From: Sipunculus nudus
Lineage: Eukaryota > Annelida > Sipuncula > Golfingiida > Sipunculidae
Assembly (NCBI GenBank): GCA_026874595.1
Contig: CM049310.1
Location: forward strand, 51,598,558 to 51,662,557
Reading direction: 5' to 3'
DNA: 64,000 bases
The translations under genes and the position numbers were made by a program. Shown one piece after another: positions 1 to 12,200 of this stretch. A model generated the notes under the pieces. The model was not told the origin of the DNA. It saw only the letters and a program-made list of their open reading frames with translations, and ran no database searches. How positions within the stretch are numbered: position 1 is the first letter of the stretch; each line of letters opens with the position of its first letter.

Positions 1-591
1 CAAAAGGGAATTCACAAAACATAAGGGCGTTAGCACTCCCGAATACTGTGCTAATTTAACAGGGGGTTGTATAGGATGGGTGAACCATGCCATAGTGCAC
101 GTTGGAATCAGAACGTTCTGGCATGCCATCTGAGGCAACTATTACATCAGAATGTAGAACGTTTCGGACAGGGAGTCCCTGTCCAAAACGTCCGTCCACC
201 ATTTCTTCACATAGGCATTCATACCACACTTAAAAGGAGAAAGCCTATAGATTTATACGGGAGTTAACCGGCTTGCTATTTTCTTGCACAGCTGCTTTCT
301 AATTTTGGACAGATGGATTCCCATTTACAAATTTGTGAACATTTCTGATATGCGAAGGGATGCACTCCTCTGGTTTTTCTACATCCCGCGCGCAGTTGAT
401 AAATCTATTAATATGCTGTTATTTTAATGTCTGAACAACAATGTCTAAAACCGTATCTATAAGTCCGTCGAATAATATTTTTTTATGTTGCCTTATAAAG
501 CCATACATAATTGTATTCATAAATGAAATTGTATGATTAATAATACAGGGAAAAAGTAACCTAACATCAGAAAGTGAGTTCATGGACTTAC
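1..591 (-). other. Probable first intron of gene copy A (left edge)
   Basis: No coding exon is visible. The stretch lies directly downstream (minus strand) of the first exon of copy A, so it is probably its first intron, running out of the window. It holds one near-perfect palindrome at about 159-190, whose core GGACAGGGA-G-TCCCTGTCC at 166-184 is perfect and whose outer arms match with one mismatch. The 66-residue open frame over it shows no family features. Confidence 0.4.
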
Positions 592-614
592 CTGTGCATG
601 GTTGTTGGCTTCAT
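592..614 (-). CDS. Copy A, first coding exon (rest lies left of the window)
   Basis: Reading the minus strand from 614 gives MKPTTMH plus two bases (AG), then a canonical GTAAGT donor at 591. Copy B has MKPATMN plus CG and copy C has LKPTAMN plus CG at the equivalent place, also followed by a donor in the same phase (2). The upstream ATG used as the longest start in B and C is CTG here, which suggests that the Met of MKP is the conserved start. The exon sits about 65 bases below a TATA box. In copy B this exon splices to the signal-peptide exon. The other exons of A would be beyond the left edge. Confidence 0.55.
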
Positions 615-678
615 CCTAAGCAGACCAATCAGGTGTTCTCCGGATCTTCCTCTGCAGTGATCAAACGTTTTACCTTGG

Positions 679-712
679 TTTATATACTCTACCTGAATAC
701 TATACCGCTATA
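679..712 (-). promoter_or_regulatory. Promoter of copy A: TATA box and upstream block
   Basis: On the minus strand, TATATAAA lies at 686-679 and the block TATAGCGG at 712-705. The same two elements at nearly the same spacing occur in front of copies B and C, within the shared context AGAGTATATAAA. This is the core promoter of the family. Confidence 0.6.
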
Positions 713-869
713 GTCTGGTAGATAACTCCAGCATTACTGAGATAATGGATACGTTCACTCGTTAAATGTATCATAATGTACACCCGCATGGTGCATCTCA
801 GTTCCTATTTTATCTGTGAGATCATTGAGATTGAGAAGATGGACATTTAAATGTTTAAAGTCTACCTTT

Positions 870-1147
870 ATGCAAGATATAGCAATATCACATGCGGGAT
901 AGGGGTGTTTTACTTCTGAGTTATTGCTGAATGTTATTTGCACCTATCGTACTTGCACAAGCGATTATATCATAAAGGCATCTGCAGCACCTGTTTCACT
1001 TTTGTGCTTCAAGGTTAAGGTATGTTTCAAAGGATGTACCCCTGGCAAAAACACCCACAATTCATGTTCAGTCCGAATATAGTTCTATATTCATGTGAAG
1101 CCAGAGAGTCCTCATAATTTTAAGACGAATGCAGTACTCTTTCTAAT

Positions 1148-1202
<55 letters not shown>
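870..1202 (-). repeat. Promoter-upstream block of copy A with (TA)n; paralogous to 43.3-43.64 kb
   Basis: Read on the minus strand, this segment matches 43307-43640 on the plus strand in long collinear pieces: the (TA)n run, a stretch with GAAAGA.TTCTAC and GTCTTAAA, TTTTGCCAGG, AAGTAAAACAC and CCCGCATGTGA. Part of it (965-1150) also matches 42487-42660 and more weakly the upstream DNA of B (27776-27880) and C (33345-33450). It is therefore an upstream segment of this gene family rather than an unrelated repeat. The microsatellite (TA)n is at 1151-1202. Confidence 0.5.
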
Positions 1203-1204
<2 letters not shown>

Positions 1205-2815
1205 ATGAAATCGTCATTCATTATCATAATTTATGGAATCAAAATCTAATATTTGGTGGGCTTATATCTTAAACTGCATGACAATAGCTCGAAACGCTGT
1301 TTCTCTCTCATGTTCGTGTTTCCCTTGTATTGCAATTATTTCTATTTCCAATAAATTGAAATCAATAAGATTTCATTGTTAAACACATTCCACTGAAATG
1401 AACACTTTGCAACGTTTGAAGTGAAATATTTTTCACGAGGACTTTTATTATTATAAAACAACTTTTTGATTAATTTGAGCTAAAACGATTTGGCCAGTGT
1501 TAAAACAGAGAAAAAGAAAGCCTCAAAGGTTTGCTGGCACGTTGCTGTTCTACAGACTTAAATTAAAATTCAGAGATAAAATGGCATGATTAATATTTAT
1601 TTATTATTATTAGGAAACATCCTGATATTTTTCTAATATTTGGGGTAAAATGTATTGTATACCTAACTGAATTTATGAAGAAAACTCTGACTATTGTCAG
1701 ACTATTCTGACTAAGATTTTAACAGCTTTTGAAGAAATGGTTATTAAATTACGACTTTTTCTATTTGTTGGTATATTTTTTGGTATAAAGGTTGAATTAC
1801 TTGGCAAAATCCTTTTATTTTAAAGTAACGCAACAGTTTTTAATTCATATTAAACTATAAAAAGTATTCATTTTAAATCTGGCACTGTTGTCTTAATAAT
1901 GCATGGTATAAGTTTAAGAGTGAACTTTTTCCTATATTTTTACTGTGATAGAATTTACAATTTCAACTTTAGGAAGAGAAAAATGTGATGGGGAAAAACA
2001 AACTTTAAATTTATGGCTGTTTTCATGTTGTTTAACATATTAGTCCACTATCAGTGGCTTGCTTGTATACTAGGTACGTAAGGTAAAACATTTTAAAATT
2101 TAATTTTACTGATAGAAAACATGAAAATGCATTAAGGGTTCATTTATATATACACACACCATAAGAAGGAATACTGCATCAGGGACCAAAAAAAAATGAA
2201 CTAGGTGATGCGTTACTAATGCGTAACAGTTTGAAATAGTAATTGTTTGTAATTGTATGGTGCCTGCACATAATATTCAATATTAACTCGAACTGAAACC
2301 TCCCCGCATCCCGCTTATACGATATAGTTGAATCTTAAATGGAAGCGGACTTTTTACATTTAAACGTTGTTCTTCTCTATTCCAATGATCCCAAGGATAA
2401 AATATCAATGCCAGAAGCAGTACTGACCGCTAGCACTGCCTGAGCTTTGGTATTTACGTTTGCTACTAAAATGCCTAAAATAAAACGTTATTCCATGTAC
2501 CACGCCTCGAGGTGGTATAACCTGTTGTAAGAGTTACGACACAGCAAGAGTAAGTTTGGCTCTGATACTGGCAGGAATTATGTTTTAACCATTGCACTGA
2601 CCTGGCTAGTCTACATTGGCCGCCATCATCGGGGTATACAGTTTGATGAATTGAAAAATTGAATTCATCCTTTCTTTTAGTATTGCGTCCAGTGATGGGT
2701 GTAAAGTTGGTGGCAAATAAGTCGTTGCGGCAACATTTCTCATGGATAAGTGAGTATCACTGATATTGTTAAGATAACTGCTTGAAAAGTGGACCAGAAA
2801 CAAAATAATTTCGAA
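1203..2815. other. AT-rich intergenic stretch, no gene seen
   Basis: I see no exon or RNA gene. Around 1570-1640 a TTAATATTTATTTATTATTATTAGG segment resembles the DNA upstream of copy B (near 28150-28190), suggesting that homology of the A and B upstream regions extends at least to here. Confidence 0.4.
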
Positions 2816-3065
2816 AGGTGTGTCTGTTATATCTGCAGTTGATGTTACATTCTAGTAATTTCGACAAGTAGGTCTGTCTGTATCCCCAGATAGAGCAACT
2901 TTCTAGTAATCTCTAAAAAAGTCTCTGTGTGTGTATGTATGTGAAGCATCATTCTAGTAAACTCAAAAGTCTATCTTGCGCATCTTCAGTTGAAGCGAAA
3001 TTCTAGTTATTTCGAATTGTATGTCTGCTTGTATCTGCAGTTAACGCAACATTATGGTAATTTTC
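2816..3065. repeat. Degenerate tandem repeat, unit about 55-60 bp
   Basis: About four to five imperfect units share the pattern TCTGCAGTTGA...CATTCTAGTAATTTCGA...GTCTGTCTGTATC. No coding capacity is seen. Confidence 0.6.
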
Positions 3066-3680
3066 TTTATGCTATGGACGCAGCTGATTACATTTATAGA
3101 CAAAAGAATGGCGGATGTATGCACTTTCAGAGTGCATCTCTGGTATAATCTGGTTATCATGTAAGGGAAGCTGATCTATATTTATGCTGATTACATAATA
3201 GGTCGTTTTCCGCTTCCTTTATATGGAACAAATGGGGAGATACAAAATGGTGCGACTTAATAGCCCATATCGCCAACTAAGTACTTTTCTCCAGCACAAG
3301 TGATTTTCTTTTTTCCATATCTCAAATATTGTTTGATGTTACTTTGACGAAAAGAACTGTGGTAGGAATATACCCATGGAGGGCACGGAAAGTGCAGAGT
3401 CACTTGATATGAAAGATAGAATAAACTGTGTATAAGTAGAAACTTTATTATTCATTTATTTATCATGAAATACACTTTAAAAGTATTGAGCATCATATAA
3501 CGCATTCATAATTACTTGTACAGTTTTATTCTTAATGTAAAGGAAGATATCAATCTAACACGGAAAAATAGATTTGTAAAAAATAGTTTAAATTATTATA
3601 TAACATTATCGTTTAATAAATTACATACATTTTGTCCCTACTTCGTTTCATTCAGTAGATCAAATTAGGGAATGAAACAT
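3066..3680. other. Intergenic, nothing identified
   Basis: AT-rich unique-looking sequence. No splice-flanked open frame, RNA gene or repeat was recognised. Confidence 0.35.
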
Positions 3681-3785
3681 GCTTTGCTAGCGAAGCGGTT
3701 GATACGCCGGACTTGTGCGCCACCGACCTGGGTTGGACTCCCGGATCCGCCCAGGATTTTCACCCTCAACAATTTGCCTTCGTAA
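3681..3785 (+). repeat. tRNA-derived SINE, copy 1
   Basis: The sequence matches 38991-39096 over about 105 bases (GCTT.TCTAG..AAGCGGTTG..ACGC..GAC.TGTGCGCCACCGA, then a B-box-like GGGTTGGACTCCC, then CAATTTG.CTTCGTAA). The A-box-like AGCGGTTG and B-box-like segment are spaced as in a tRNA-derived polymerase III promoter. The B box is degenerate here (GGTTGGACT) but better preserved in copy 2 (AGTTCGAATT). Confidence 0.5.
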
Positions 3786-3932
3786 TAAAATCTCTCGTCG
3801 GGATGCTTAATAGTTTTCAAATTTATTAGGCCTTGATCTGGACATTGTTGTATCATACCTTGTTTACAAGATTACATATTGTTTACAAGATTTATCTCAG
3901 TGGTTTTTTTGTTATTGTTTTGACATCTTAAC

Positions 3933-4316
3933 ATGCAAGATTTCAAACCTGAGACATTTGTTGAACATTTGTCAAAAGACCAGTTGTTGCGTTTTGGACA
4001 ACACTTAGGGTTAAGTGTGAAAAAAACTTTGAGAAAGCCTGATATCATTGCTAAAATCATGCAAGATCAAGTTAGCAAAGGTTTAATTGAAGAGACTGAA
4101 GTTGAAACATCAAAAAATGACAGCCTTGCTATGCAATTAGAATTGAAAAAGTTGGAAATGCAACATGAGCTAGCATTAAAACCGTTAGAATTAGAAAAAA
4201 AGAGAGAACAGCAGAGCAGATTCCAGCGGACGCAGAAGCGTGTGCCAGGACCTTATCCGACGAATGCGGGAAATATATATTTCAAAGACTTTCTCCTGGA
4301 TTTTATGCATTTATAA
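3933..4316 (+). pseudogene. Gag-like N-terminal fragment of a second LTR element
   Basis: The 127-codon frame starts MQDFKPETFVEHL and continues with KDQLLRFGQHLGL and a charged helix (LELKKLEMQHELALK). The 5' gag frames of the LTR element at 51.1-51.5 kb have the same plan: a short N-terminal helical segment with a hydrophobic pattern followed by an E/K/L-rich coiled coil. After about residue 88 the frame loses this character, so the rest of gag and all of pol are missing. The following AT-rich 4300-4620 stretch, with an AATAAA at about 4531, could be LTR remains, but no LTR pair was found. Identification as gag is inference from the pattern. Confidence 0.45.
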
Positions 4317-4707
4317 TTCAGTTTACTTTCTGGATGTTGCAAGAGCTTTACACTGGACTGTCATTCTCCGACAGTTTACATTTAAAGGACTTATCGTTGT
4401 GATGGTGTTGGTATTCAGGTACTGTGCACATACATTATTTTCTCTGTGATCGATTGACTTGTTGCTATACCGCTGTTTACTGTATAATTGTATTGATTTA
4501 GTGTATTGTAATGTTAAGGTTGTTTTAAGAATAAATTATAGTTATTTGTTAACAAAAAAACACTGACTTCTTTATTCATTCCCCTAGACATTTCACGCTG
4601 CCTAGTGTTTCAGAATCTGATTTTTCTTTTATCTCCGTTACAGAATTTTTGTTCATCACTCATACGTGATCTGTTTATATTAGGTTCCGTAACATAAAAA
4701 TATATAA

Positions 4708-4749
<42 letters not shown>

Positions 4750-6189
4750 TCCAAGATAAATTGTACTTGTAAATAATACACACAAAAACAAAGGCAAAGA
4801 GGTTGTACTTGTTGGTTTAATATTTATGTTTTTTACATCACCAATATCATTAACAGCACCCCCCCCCCCCCCCACGCATCCAGTGCTGCTCGTCCTCTCG
4901 GTATTTCACTTAGTATAATACTGATTAAGTTTTCTAAAACACAAAAATGAAATTCCTACCACTGGTATCCCAATATTTGATACTTGTTTCTACATTTTAT
5001 TAGGTTTGATCTGTAGATATGACATTTAATCATCTTGTGCAATGATATTTCTAATTGGAATAAAAACAATACTAAATTGTGTGGAATAATTGTGAGGTGT
5101 TTATACAAAGACACACACACGCACATACCAGTACTCGAACCCATGATCTATGCTCTGTTGAGTCCTGTGTGCTGTCGAGCCCATGGACCCCGGTAAAATG
5201 CAAAGTTTAACATAAGACTTTAATATATCAGTTATTTAATCCCGAGCCTTATATTTAAAAGACAACATTTTGCATGTTATAAATGTAGGTGCGCCATATC
5301 GCCATTGACATAATATGTTGAAAACGATTGAAATTTTAATTGAAGTTTGGAGAAACATAAAATTGGATATTGAGCCCCTCTAAAGTTTGACTACATTATG
5401 CAAAGACATAAGAGAATAGTTTTCATAATACCTTTCACAAGCCTTCCTAACATTAGCGCCCTCCCCCCCCCCCGGTCCCAAATGGATGCATTTTCAAGGG
5501 ACATAATCAGGAGATAAATGATGCCTATTCTTTCACATTGTCAGTTCAGTTATGCTTTATACAAATGTTTTCGAGGAAAACCATCCCAACACACAGTCTT
5601 ATTTCCTCGCATACGGCTGTTACCACCATGTTATGGCTCTGCATGGTGGTAAACACAGTCTGTTTACCATAACAAGGCCTCGTGACCGGAGTTCCGATTA
5701 AGAGAGGCAACACGCGGTGTTTCAGCCAGCAAAAACATGTAATACATTTGTTGGGTCAAGTCAGACCGGGCATCTCCTGATTGATACCTGTTTTGGCTCA
5801 GCGATGCACACTGCCCCACGCGTTGTGTTTATGTTGACAGCTATCATCACGCCCGGTCCACTGTTTTTGACATTTGTTTACAGGAGAAAGCAAACGGTTT
5901 CAGGCAATATTTTGGCAGGTACAGATTTATTTTAAAGGGAAGAAGCTATTTTTCGTGTAAACTCAACATGCTTAATAGGTGATTGGGCCCCTTTAAGATC
6001 GTCAGCCTAGGTCGTCACTGATATGACGCAAGACCGTACATGTGTTCAGTTATATTTCTTTCTGAATTAATCATATATGTAATCCGGCCGTACAAGGGAG
6101 AGTATTTTGCTGTTAGATAATCGCCACATTTGTCTGCTTTGCCTCTGGGGTAAAAAAAGGTTAGTTTAAGTGCCTTTTATAAAAATTAT
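4317..6189. other. Intergenic with low-complexity tracts
   Basis: It contains (TA)n at 4710-4747 and C-runs at about 4860-4873 and 5462-5473. No exon was recognised; the 72-codon frame at 5717 has no supporting feature. Confidence 0.4.
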
Positions 6190-6515
6190 CACGAAAAAAA
6201 CAGGTGGACAGGGGTGGTGGAATGGAGTGTGGTTTCGAGGATACTATGTAGGACAGGTGCTAACCATTGTCATACGTACCCCAAAAAAATATTCCTTTAA
6301 AAATTTTCCTTAATACTTGATTTTATGACATTGTTGTAATCGATATACAAGAGTAATTTTAGTTACAAATTTGGCATATATCGAGATCGAAAGAGTTGCT
6401 AATCTGTTCTGTACAAGTGTATTGGTAAAAGTGTATTTCATAGGGGTTTCAAATTATGGCCTCCCTACATGTACTCATATTTTAGTATATTGTAGTATAT
6501 AGTCGTATTAAGGAG

Positions 6516-6571
<56 letters not shown>

Positions 6572-9060
6572 CTATCACCCCCCCCCCCCTCCGTGGGACA
6601 TATTGTTAGAAGTCCCACTCACTGTCGTTGTCGTTGTCAAATTATTTCTAAAATCTGGGACGAGACTTGAGAAGTTTTGCATATTTTCCTTTCAAATCCA
6701 CACATTACTTTTATAGTATTGCATATTTGTCCTCAAGTGATTTGAACTAAGTTCTTGAAAAATGATGACATTGGCTAGGATCATCAAGTTCAAATCAACC
6801 AAATTAGAGTTAATCAACTTACGGATTTCTTGTGAACGTGATAATTATGGAAGTATTGCATATTTCCCCCCTCAAATTTCCAACGCCAGTTGTTTCCATC
6901 AGGTTCTTGGATAATTCGAAAACTGATGGCCTTGACAATGAATTTCAATGTCCCATCTGCGGAATTTAGGATTGTTGTGATCCCTTTTACTTTTGAAGCA
7001 CTGCATTTTTTTCTTGAAGTTTGACACACCAGCTGTTTCCAACATGTTCTCGGCTTTATTCCATAACTGGTGACCTTGAACTTGATCTTCAAGGTCGAAT
7101 CTGCGTTAACCTAGTATGATTGTGGTTCCCATAAATTTTGCATTTCTGAAAATTTTTCCGTTACATTCGGCACACATCTTGTTAGCGCATACCCGAGGAC
7201 TGGAGGTATAAACATTTCCAGCTCAAGAATAACAGTCGTTCTAAAATTGAAACAGTACTATAGGCCATTCAGATGGATTTAAACTTTAAAATTTAGTGCT
7301 GTTCTGTTTCGTTTGGCTGAGATTTTTACGTTTGCCTGCGCGCCAACTTGCAAATATTTATTTTTCAGTAGTTGTAAGAACATATGTTCCTTCTTCTAAA
7401 ATAATAATTAAAAAATATACATTCGTAATATACATTTATCTGTCATATGTCTTACACGAGATTATTAATTGTAGAGCCTTTCCTTTATGTGTTCAATTCA
7501 GGGATTTGGACATCAATCATCACAGGTGTCAGCTAGCGGAAATTAAGCCAAGGTGAACAGCCAGTTAAAGTAGGTTCCCGGAAAGAACAGACGGACAGCT
7601 ACAGATGCTTGGTCTGACATACTAAAATTGTTTAGAATGACCAAGCCTATCTCAGTGATTTGGTCATACCCGATGACACTAGAGTATATTGATTTGAAGG
7701 ACTTCTTAGGGTGTTAGATTAGAGAGTCGGTAAAAATTGTAATTTAGAGCATAATGAAAGGCGCAATGCTTTAAATGGACACGGTGATCTCATCACACAA
7801 GTCAGAACAGCGTGAAATACTATTGAAGCCTATATAGGACATTTTCCTGAAGAAAGGCTTCAACAGTTGAAGTAAATCGTTAAATATATTTAACAAGATG
7901 TAATTGTGACATAGTCGCCAGCCCTGTCCATGCAGTAGACAGCTGTAGAAGATACCATACCATTCTCTCTTCTGGGCATTCTCGCGGACTGGCCCGTCGA
8001 ACTGCTTCACATGATAACACTTTTGAAAGAAACATGGCCATTTTTAATACCGCAAACAATTCGGACACACAAATGAAACTCAGTTTTGTTGTCATTGGTC
8101 TATGTTACTTCTATTCAAACTGCATTTACGAAGCTGCCACAACATTTGCTCCATTGAATCTTTACTGACAGTGATTATCTAAATCTGGGATATAACCATA
8201 TCCATTTTGAGTCCTACCAGGTACCCTAATTTGATAATTGCTCAAGCCGGGCTCATCAAAGGTGCATTCCTGTGTTCTCAATGCTGTTACGGTAAAGGGC
8301 AGTTTTCGGCTATTTCGCATTCAGGACATTTTTATTCTTTTTACAGGGATCAACCATTTTTACCACTCCGGACCTAAAACAGGGTACCTCCAGCTGGCTA
8401 TGTCAGAAGAATCCATAAATAAGACGGCTTTTGTTACCCACTGGATATATTACACTGAACTGTAACTACTTCCCTTCATTGCTCCACTGCCTCCCTATTT
8501 TCAGAAATCAAATCCAGTGTTGCCTAGAAAAATCGGCACCATAATTATCCTTTGCCAAGACTCTTGTTTAAATTCTGGTAAATATCCTGAAATGTTTTTA
8601 ACTCGGTTATTTGGGCTAATTAACCTGATTAATCCAAAATAATCTGCTAGTTTCATTTCATTTGAAGAAGCAGATTACCCATCTTTCGAATTTGTTTATT
8701 GTTAGATTTCGAATTTTCTTTTGTCTGAATTTGATGTCAAAAAGCTATATTGATGAAATTTCATAGATCTGGGATCCAATTATATTCTCTCTCTCTCTCT
8801 CTTCCTCTCTCTCTGAGATTGTCCGATAGATTTGTTACAGGAATATACTGGGAGAAATGTGCAAAAAGTGGTTAATGGACAGATGTGGTTAATCAAGTTC
8901 CCCTGTTCTGCGGGTGCAAAATACTCCTTAATACCATCATCCATTATTATATGAATGACAAAATACCAGGAGAAGAAGGAATTGCATATTCCACAATACT
9001 TAAGTAATTCATACATCTATCTCACATAATATGAACGAGGTTTAAAGATCAAATGCGTGG
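6190..9060. repeat. 3' flank of gene B; left copy of a segmental duplication
   Basis: It matches 44190-48640 collinearly and in the same orientation. Anchors are GAGGATACTATG at 6237 and 44207, CATTTATCTGTCATATG at 7433 and 46801, GAAATTAAGCCAAGGT at 7540 and 46909, and GGGAGAAATGTGCAAAAAGTGG at 8850 and 48551. It holds (TA)n at 6518-6570, a C-run at about 6579-6590, a tandem repeat of about 140 bp at 6640-7130 and a CT run at 8786-8815. A further copy of its gene-proximal part lies at 58500-58970, next to gene D. No gene is seen; the 92-codon frame at 7092-6814 is an accident of the tandem repeat. Confidence 0.65.
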
Positions 9061-9066
9061 TTTATT
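9061..9066 (-). terminator. Poly(A) signal of gene B
   Basis: AATAAA on the minus strand, 41 bases after the stop codon. Copy D has the same hexamer 41 bases after its stop, and copy C has one 40 bases after its stop. Confidence 0.65.
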
Positions 9067-9106
9067 TTAATCGATACATTGACCACTTCTGGGCTTTCAG
9101 ACACTC

Positions 9107-9201
9107 TCAGCGAAGGTTCTCAACTTCCTGGAAGATATCGTTGATGTTCCCTCCCTCCATCTCCTCAGGCACTGGATGCTGCGTCAGGATCTCGTGCACT
9201 T
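9107..9201 (-). CDS. Gene B exon 9 (C-terminus)
   Basis: Acceptor TTTGCAG at 9202; encodes EVHEILTQHPVPEEM, GGNINDIFQEVENLR and a TGA stop. The exon is 95 nt in copies B, C and D. It is acidic and probably helical. Confidence 0.8.
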
Positions 9202-12200
9202 CTGCAAATCAGGTAATGTAATTATATTTTCTGAGTATATTTAATGTCTGAAGAGCGGAAAAATGTGTGCTTCATTTTTCTCCATTTCATGTTTAACTTG
9301 TCGAACTACATTCAATGACTGAAATGCGGAAAAGTGTAAAGGCAATTCGTTTTGCCATCTAAAAATCATTTTTTTTAAGAATATGGTATGAGCATGACCC
9401 AGTTTAGATACCATCTCTAGAATGAACAAGCAGTTACAAATAATGAGTTCCTGTGATTTGTGTGTAAATATTTGCTTATATTCAAAACATGTAAACATGA
9501 ATGTCAATCACATTAAATCCTTATTTGTCCGTGTTTGACAATGCTTTGGAGCGGACTAGGTCTTATATTGTATTGCTGTGGATCATAACCACTATTTTTA
9601 TATGAATCGAATTTCTACGTAATATTATATCCAAAATACAAAACAGATGAATGCTTTAATCTCATTTTGGATCATGGAATGATTTTTAGCCTAATTTGAA
9701 TGATTGGCAAATGATATGTATATATATATATTGTTATTATGTTCAGGTGCATAATGTAGGTATTTACTAAATACGTTCTTTTTCTTATTTAAAGTAAAAA
9801 GTGGAAGTCGCATCACGTTCAGAATGACGGCTTAGTACTTGCCTCTTCTGACTTCCAGTATAGCTTGGTCGTCCATGCCGTTCAGGGCTTCCAGAAGTGG
9901 TGTGTAGTCATCCACAGATCTTTTGGCCAGACCCAAAGCTTTCTTCACCTCATGCACAAGACTGGACGCCATGGCTGATAATGACCTGTTGTTAACATAA
10001 ACATATTTCCAAAAAGCTATTATTCCAACAAACAGATCTGTAAACCCATGTTAAGTTTCGCATGTTCACGGAATCACACTTCTTTTGACTTATTGACAAC
10101 GCTTGTTCCTTAATTAAGTATGATAGGCATTAGTTGGTAGTTCATATTACTTAAGTCCATTATACATATACAGTGGAACTCCGCCTTGCGACCACCCCCG
10201 CTGTAACGACCACCCTTCCTGGACCCGAATATATTATTCATGTAATTAAGAATTTTACAAAATACGACCACCCCTAAATTACGACCACATTGGTCATTTC
10301 TTCAAAACAGAAAATATTCACCCTTGCTATTCATTACCCAAGCCGCCCAGGGTTATATAGTCTTTACATAGACATAAAAGAATGCGTATTTTGTTCTGAA
10401 AAACCCATATGGAAAGGGACATATACCAGTACCACCACAATACCATAAACCAAAAAAGAATATATCCTTGTTTAAAAGTAAGTATTGAGTTGCCTCTCGA
10501 TTTTTTTTAATCAGTTGAATACCCTGCTAGATATAAACTATCATATGACGCTCTAAGTCAAAATTATTTAAATAATATGGTTTATTTTGCTTACTGCAAT
10601 TTGACTTTAAATCCAAAAGTTGTAGGTGAACGTCTCAGGAAGCTGACAGTGATGCTGGCATCAAAGTGTCCGGATGTCGCCACGCCCAGTTTAACGTCAA
10701 AGTTGATTTGCCTTATGTCAATCAAACCGCCAAGACCAAGTGAAGCGACCTTTTGGGCAATCATGGTTCCGAAGCGATTGGCCAGTTTCACGGCTTCCAA
10801 GGCACCTTTGACGACATTTAAACTATACCTACAACATGGGACATAATGTACGGTATGGCTCATGGGACCTTTTGCGATGTATTGAGAAGAGTTTACGGAT
10901 TAAATGACAAAAGAATATGCTCCGCACCAGAAAAGCTCTACACCTTATGCCTTATTTATATGTATGACTTTACTCCTGGGAGTGTGAATATGCGTAAGTG
11001 TTTATTTAATTTTATCTATGTAGTTTCAGTAAAGCCTGGCCTGACAACAGCCTCTGTTTAGTGACCACTTCAAAACAACGACCACTGTTAACTGTTCGTC
11101 ATTTTTTCGGCTTTTTATATAAGACCTCGCTTAGACGTCCCCTGGCGAATGCGAACAAATAATCGAGGACCCAATGGTTGACATAATTTTGAGGAGGTTT
11201 TCATGTATATTCTTTTCACGTGACCATATTCACATACGCAAGTAATGCCTGGAAAACTGCGCCTGGAGTTCTTTTACAATAGTAGAAGTTTTCACGACTT
11301 CAGGAAGTGATGCAAAATAATATGAGCATTACAGTAATTAAAAATTATAAGGTGTCATGTGAACAGATTATGATGCGCTTTAAAGAGGAAACTCGATTTG
11401 TTTATGATCGAAAAATTGTTAGTGTTTTCATGTGTGCCTGCGTCTGTCACGTGTATCTCGCGCGCATTAGCTCAACCTTTGATGCGTGCTATATTTAATG
11501 TATATGCAGTTCCACGAATTAGATAACCAGCTGTTGTCATAACTAGCAGTTGTCCATTTTATATTAATATTCATGATATCTTATTTGACCAACCTGGATT
11601 TGTCCACAATGACCTTGGCAGCCGAGAGAGCGACGTTAGCAACATTCAGGGTAACTTTGGACTTATCAACCACCACCTGCGCCCCCTTGAGGACAAGATT
11701 TGCTGCATCGAGTAAAACTTTACTCTTATCAACCACCTTTTGAGCAACAGTCAAGGCCGCGTTTGCTGCATTTAAGGTATTCTTACTGGCTGATACGGCC
11801 GCCTGCAAACCCTGGAGAAGTAAATACAAAAAGTCGATATATTTTTTTCCTCAGACTAATTACAGATATAGATATATCATCGTTAAGATACTCCATGAAG
11901 AAGAATTCCTCAAGCCCCTACTGATACAGTTACTATCTGGAAAAAATAACCTTCATGTACCTAAACACGTGGAAAGGACCAACATAATTCTATGATTTGT
12001 TTAGGATAAGGAATTAATTTTATTTATAACCATACTTATGCGATCCCACACACAAACCTGCCAAGTCTAAAAACAACTCCATTATTGCGTCCATATAACC
12101 TGATGAAATGTGACAGTCTTCCTGTGCACCTTTCAAGTGCATGCGACATCTCAGTTGTTTGAATGACGCATGATCATGTGGGTATCGATAGAAACACATA

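Noticed and set aside
6814-7092. 92-codon minus-strand open frame
   Set aside because: It follows a 140-bp tandem repeat in the 3' flank and the equivalent sequence at 44.4 kb does not keep the frame.
10591-10593. TAA after exon 7 as the real stop codon of gene B
   Set aside because: The TAA is within a donor (GCA|GTAAGC; GTAAGG in D). Two further exons conserved in B and D continue the frame and end in the same acidic C-terminus.
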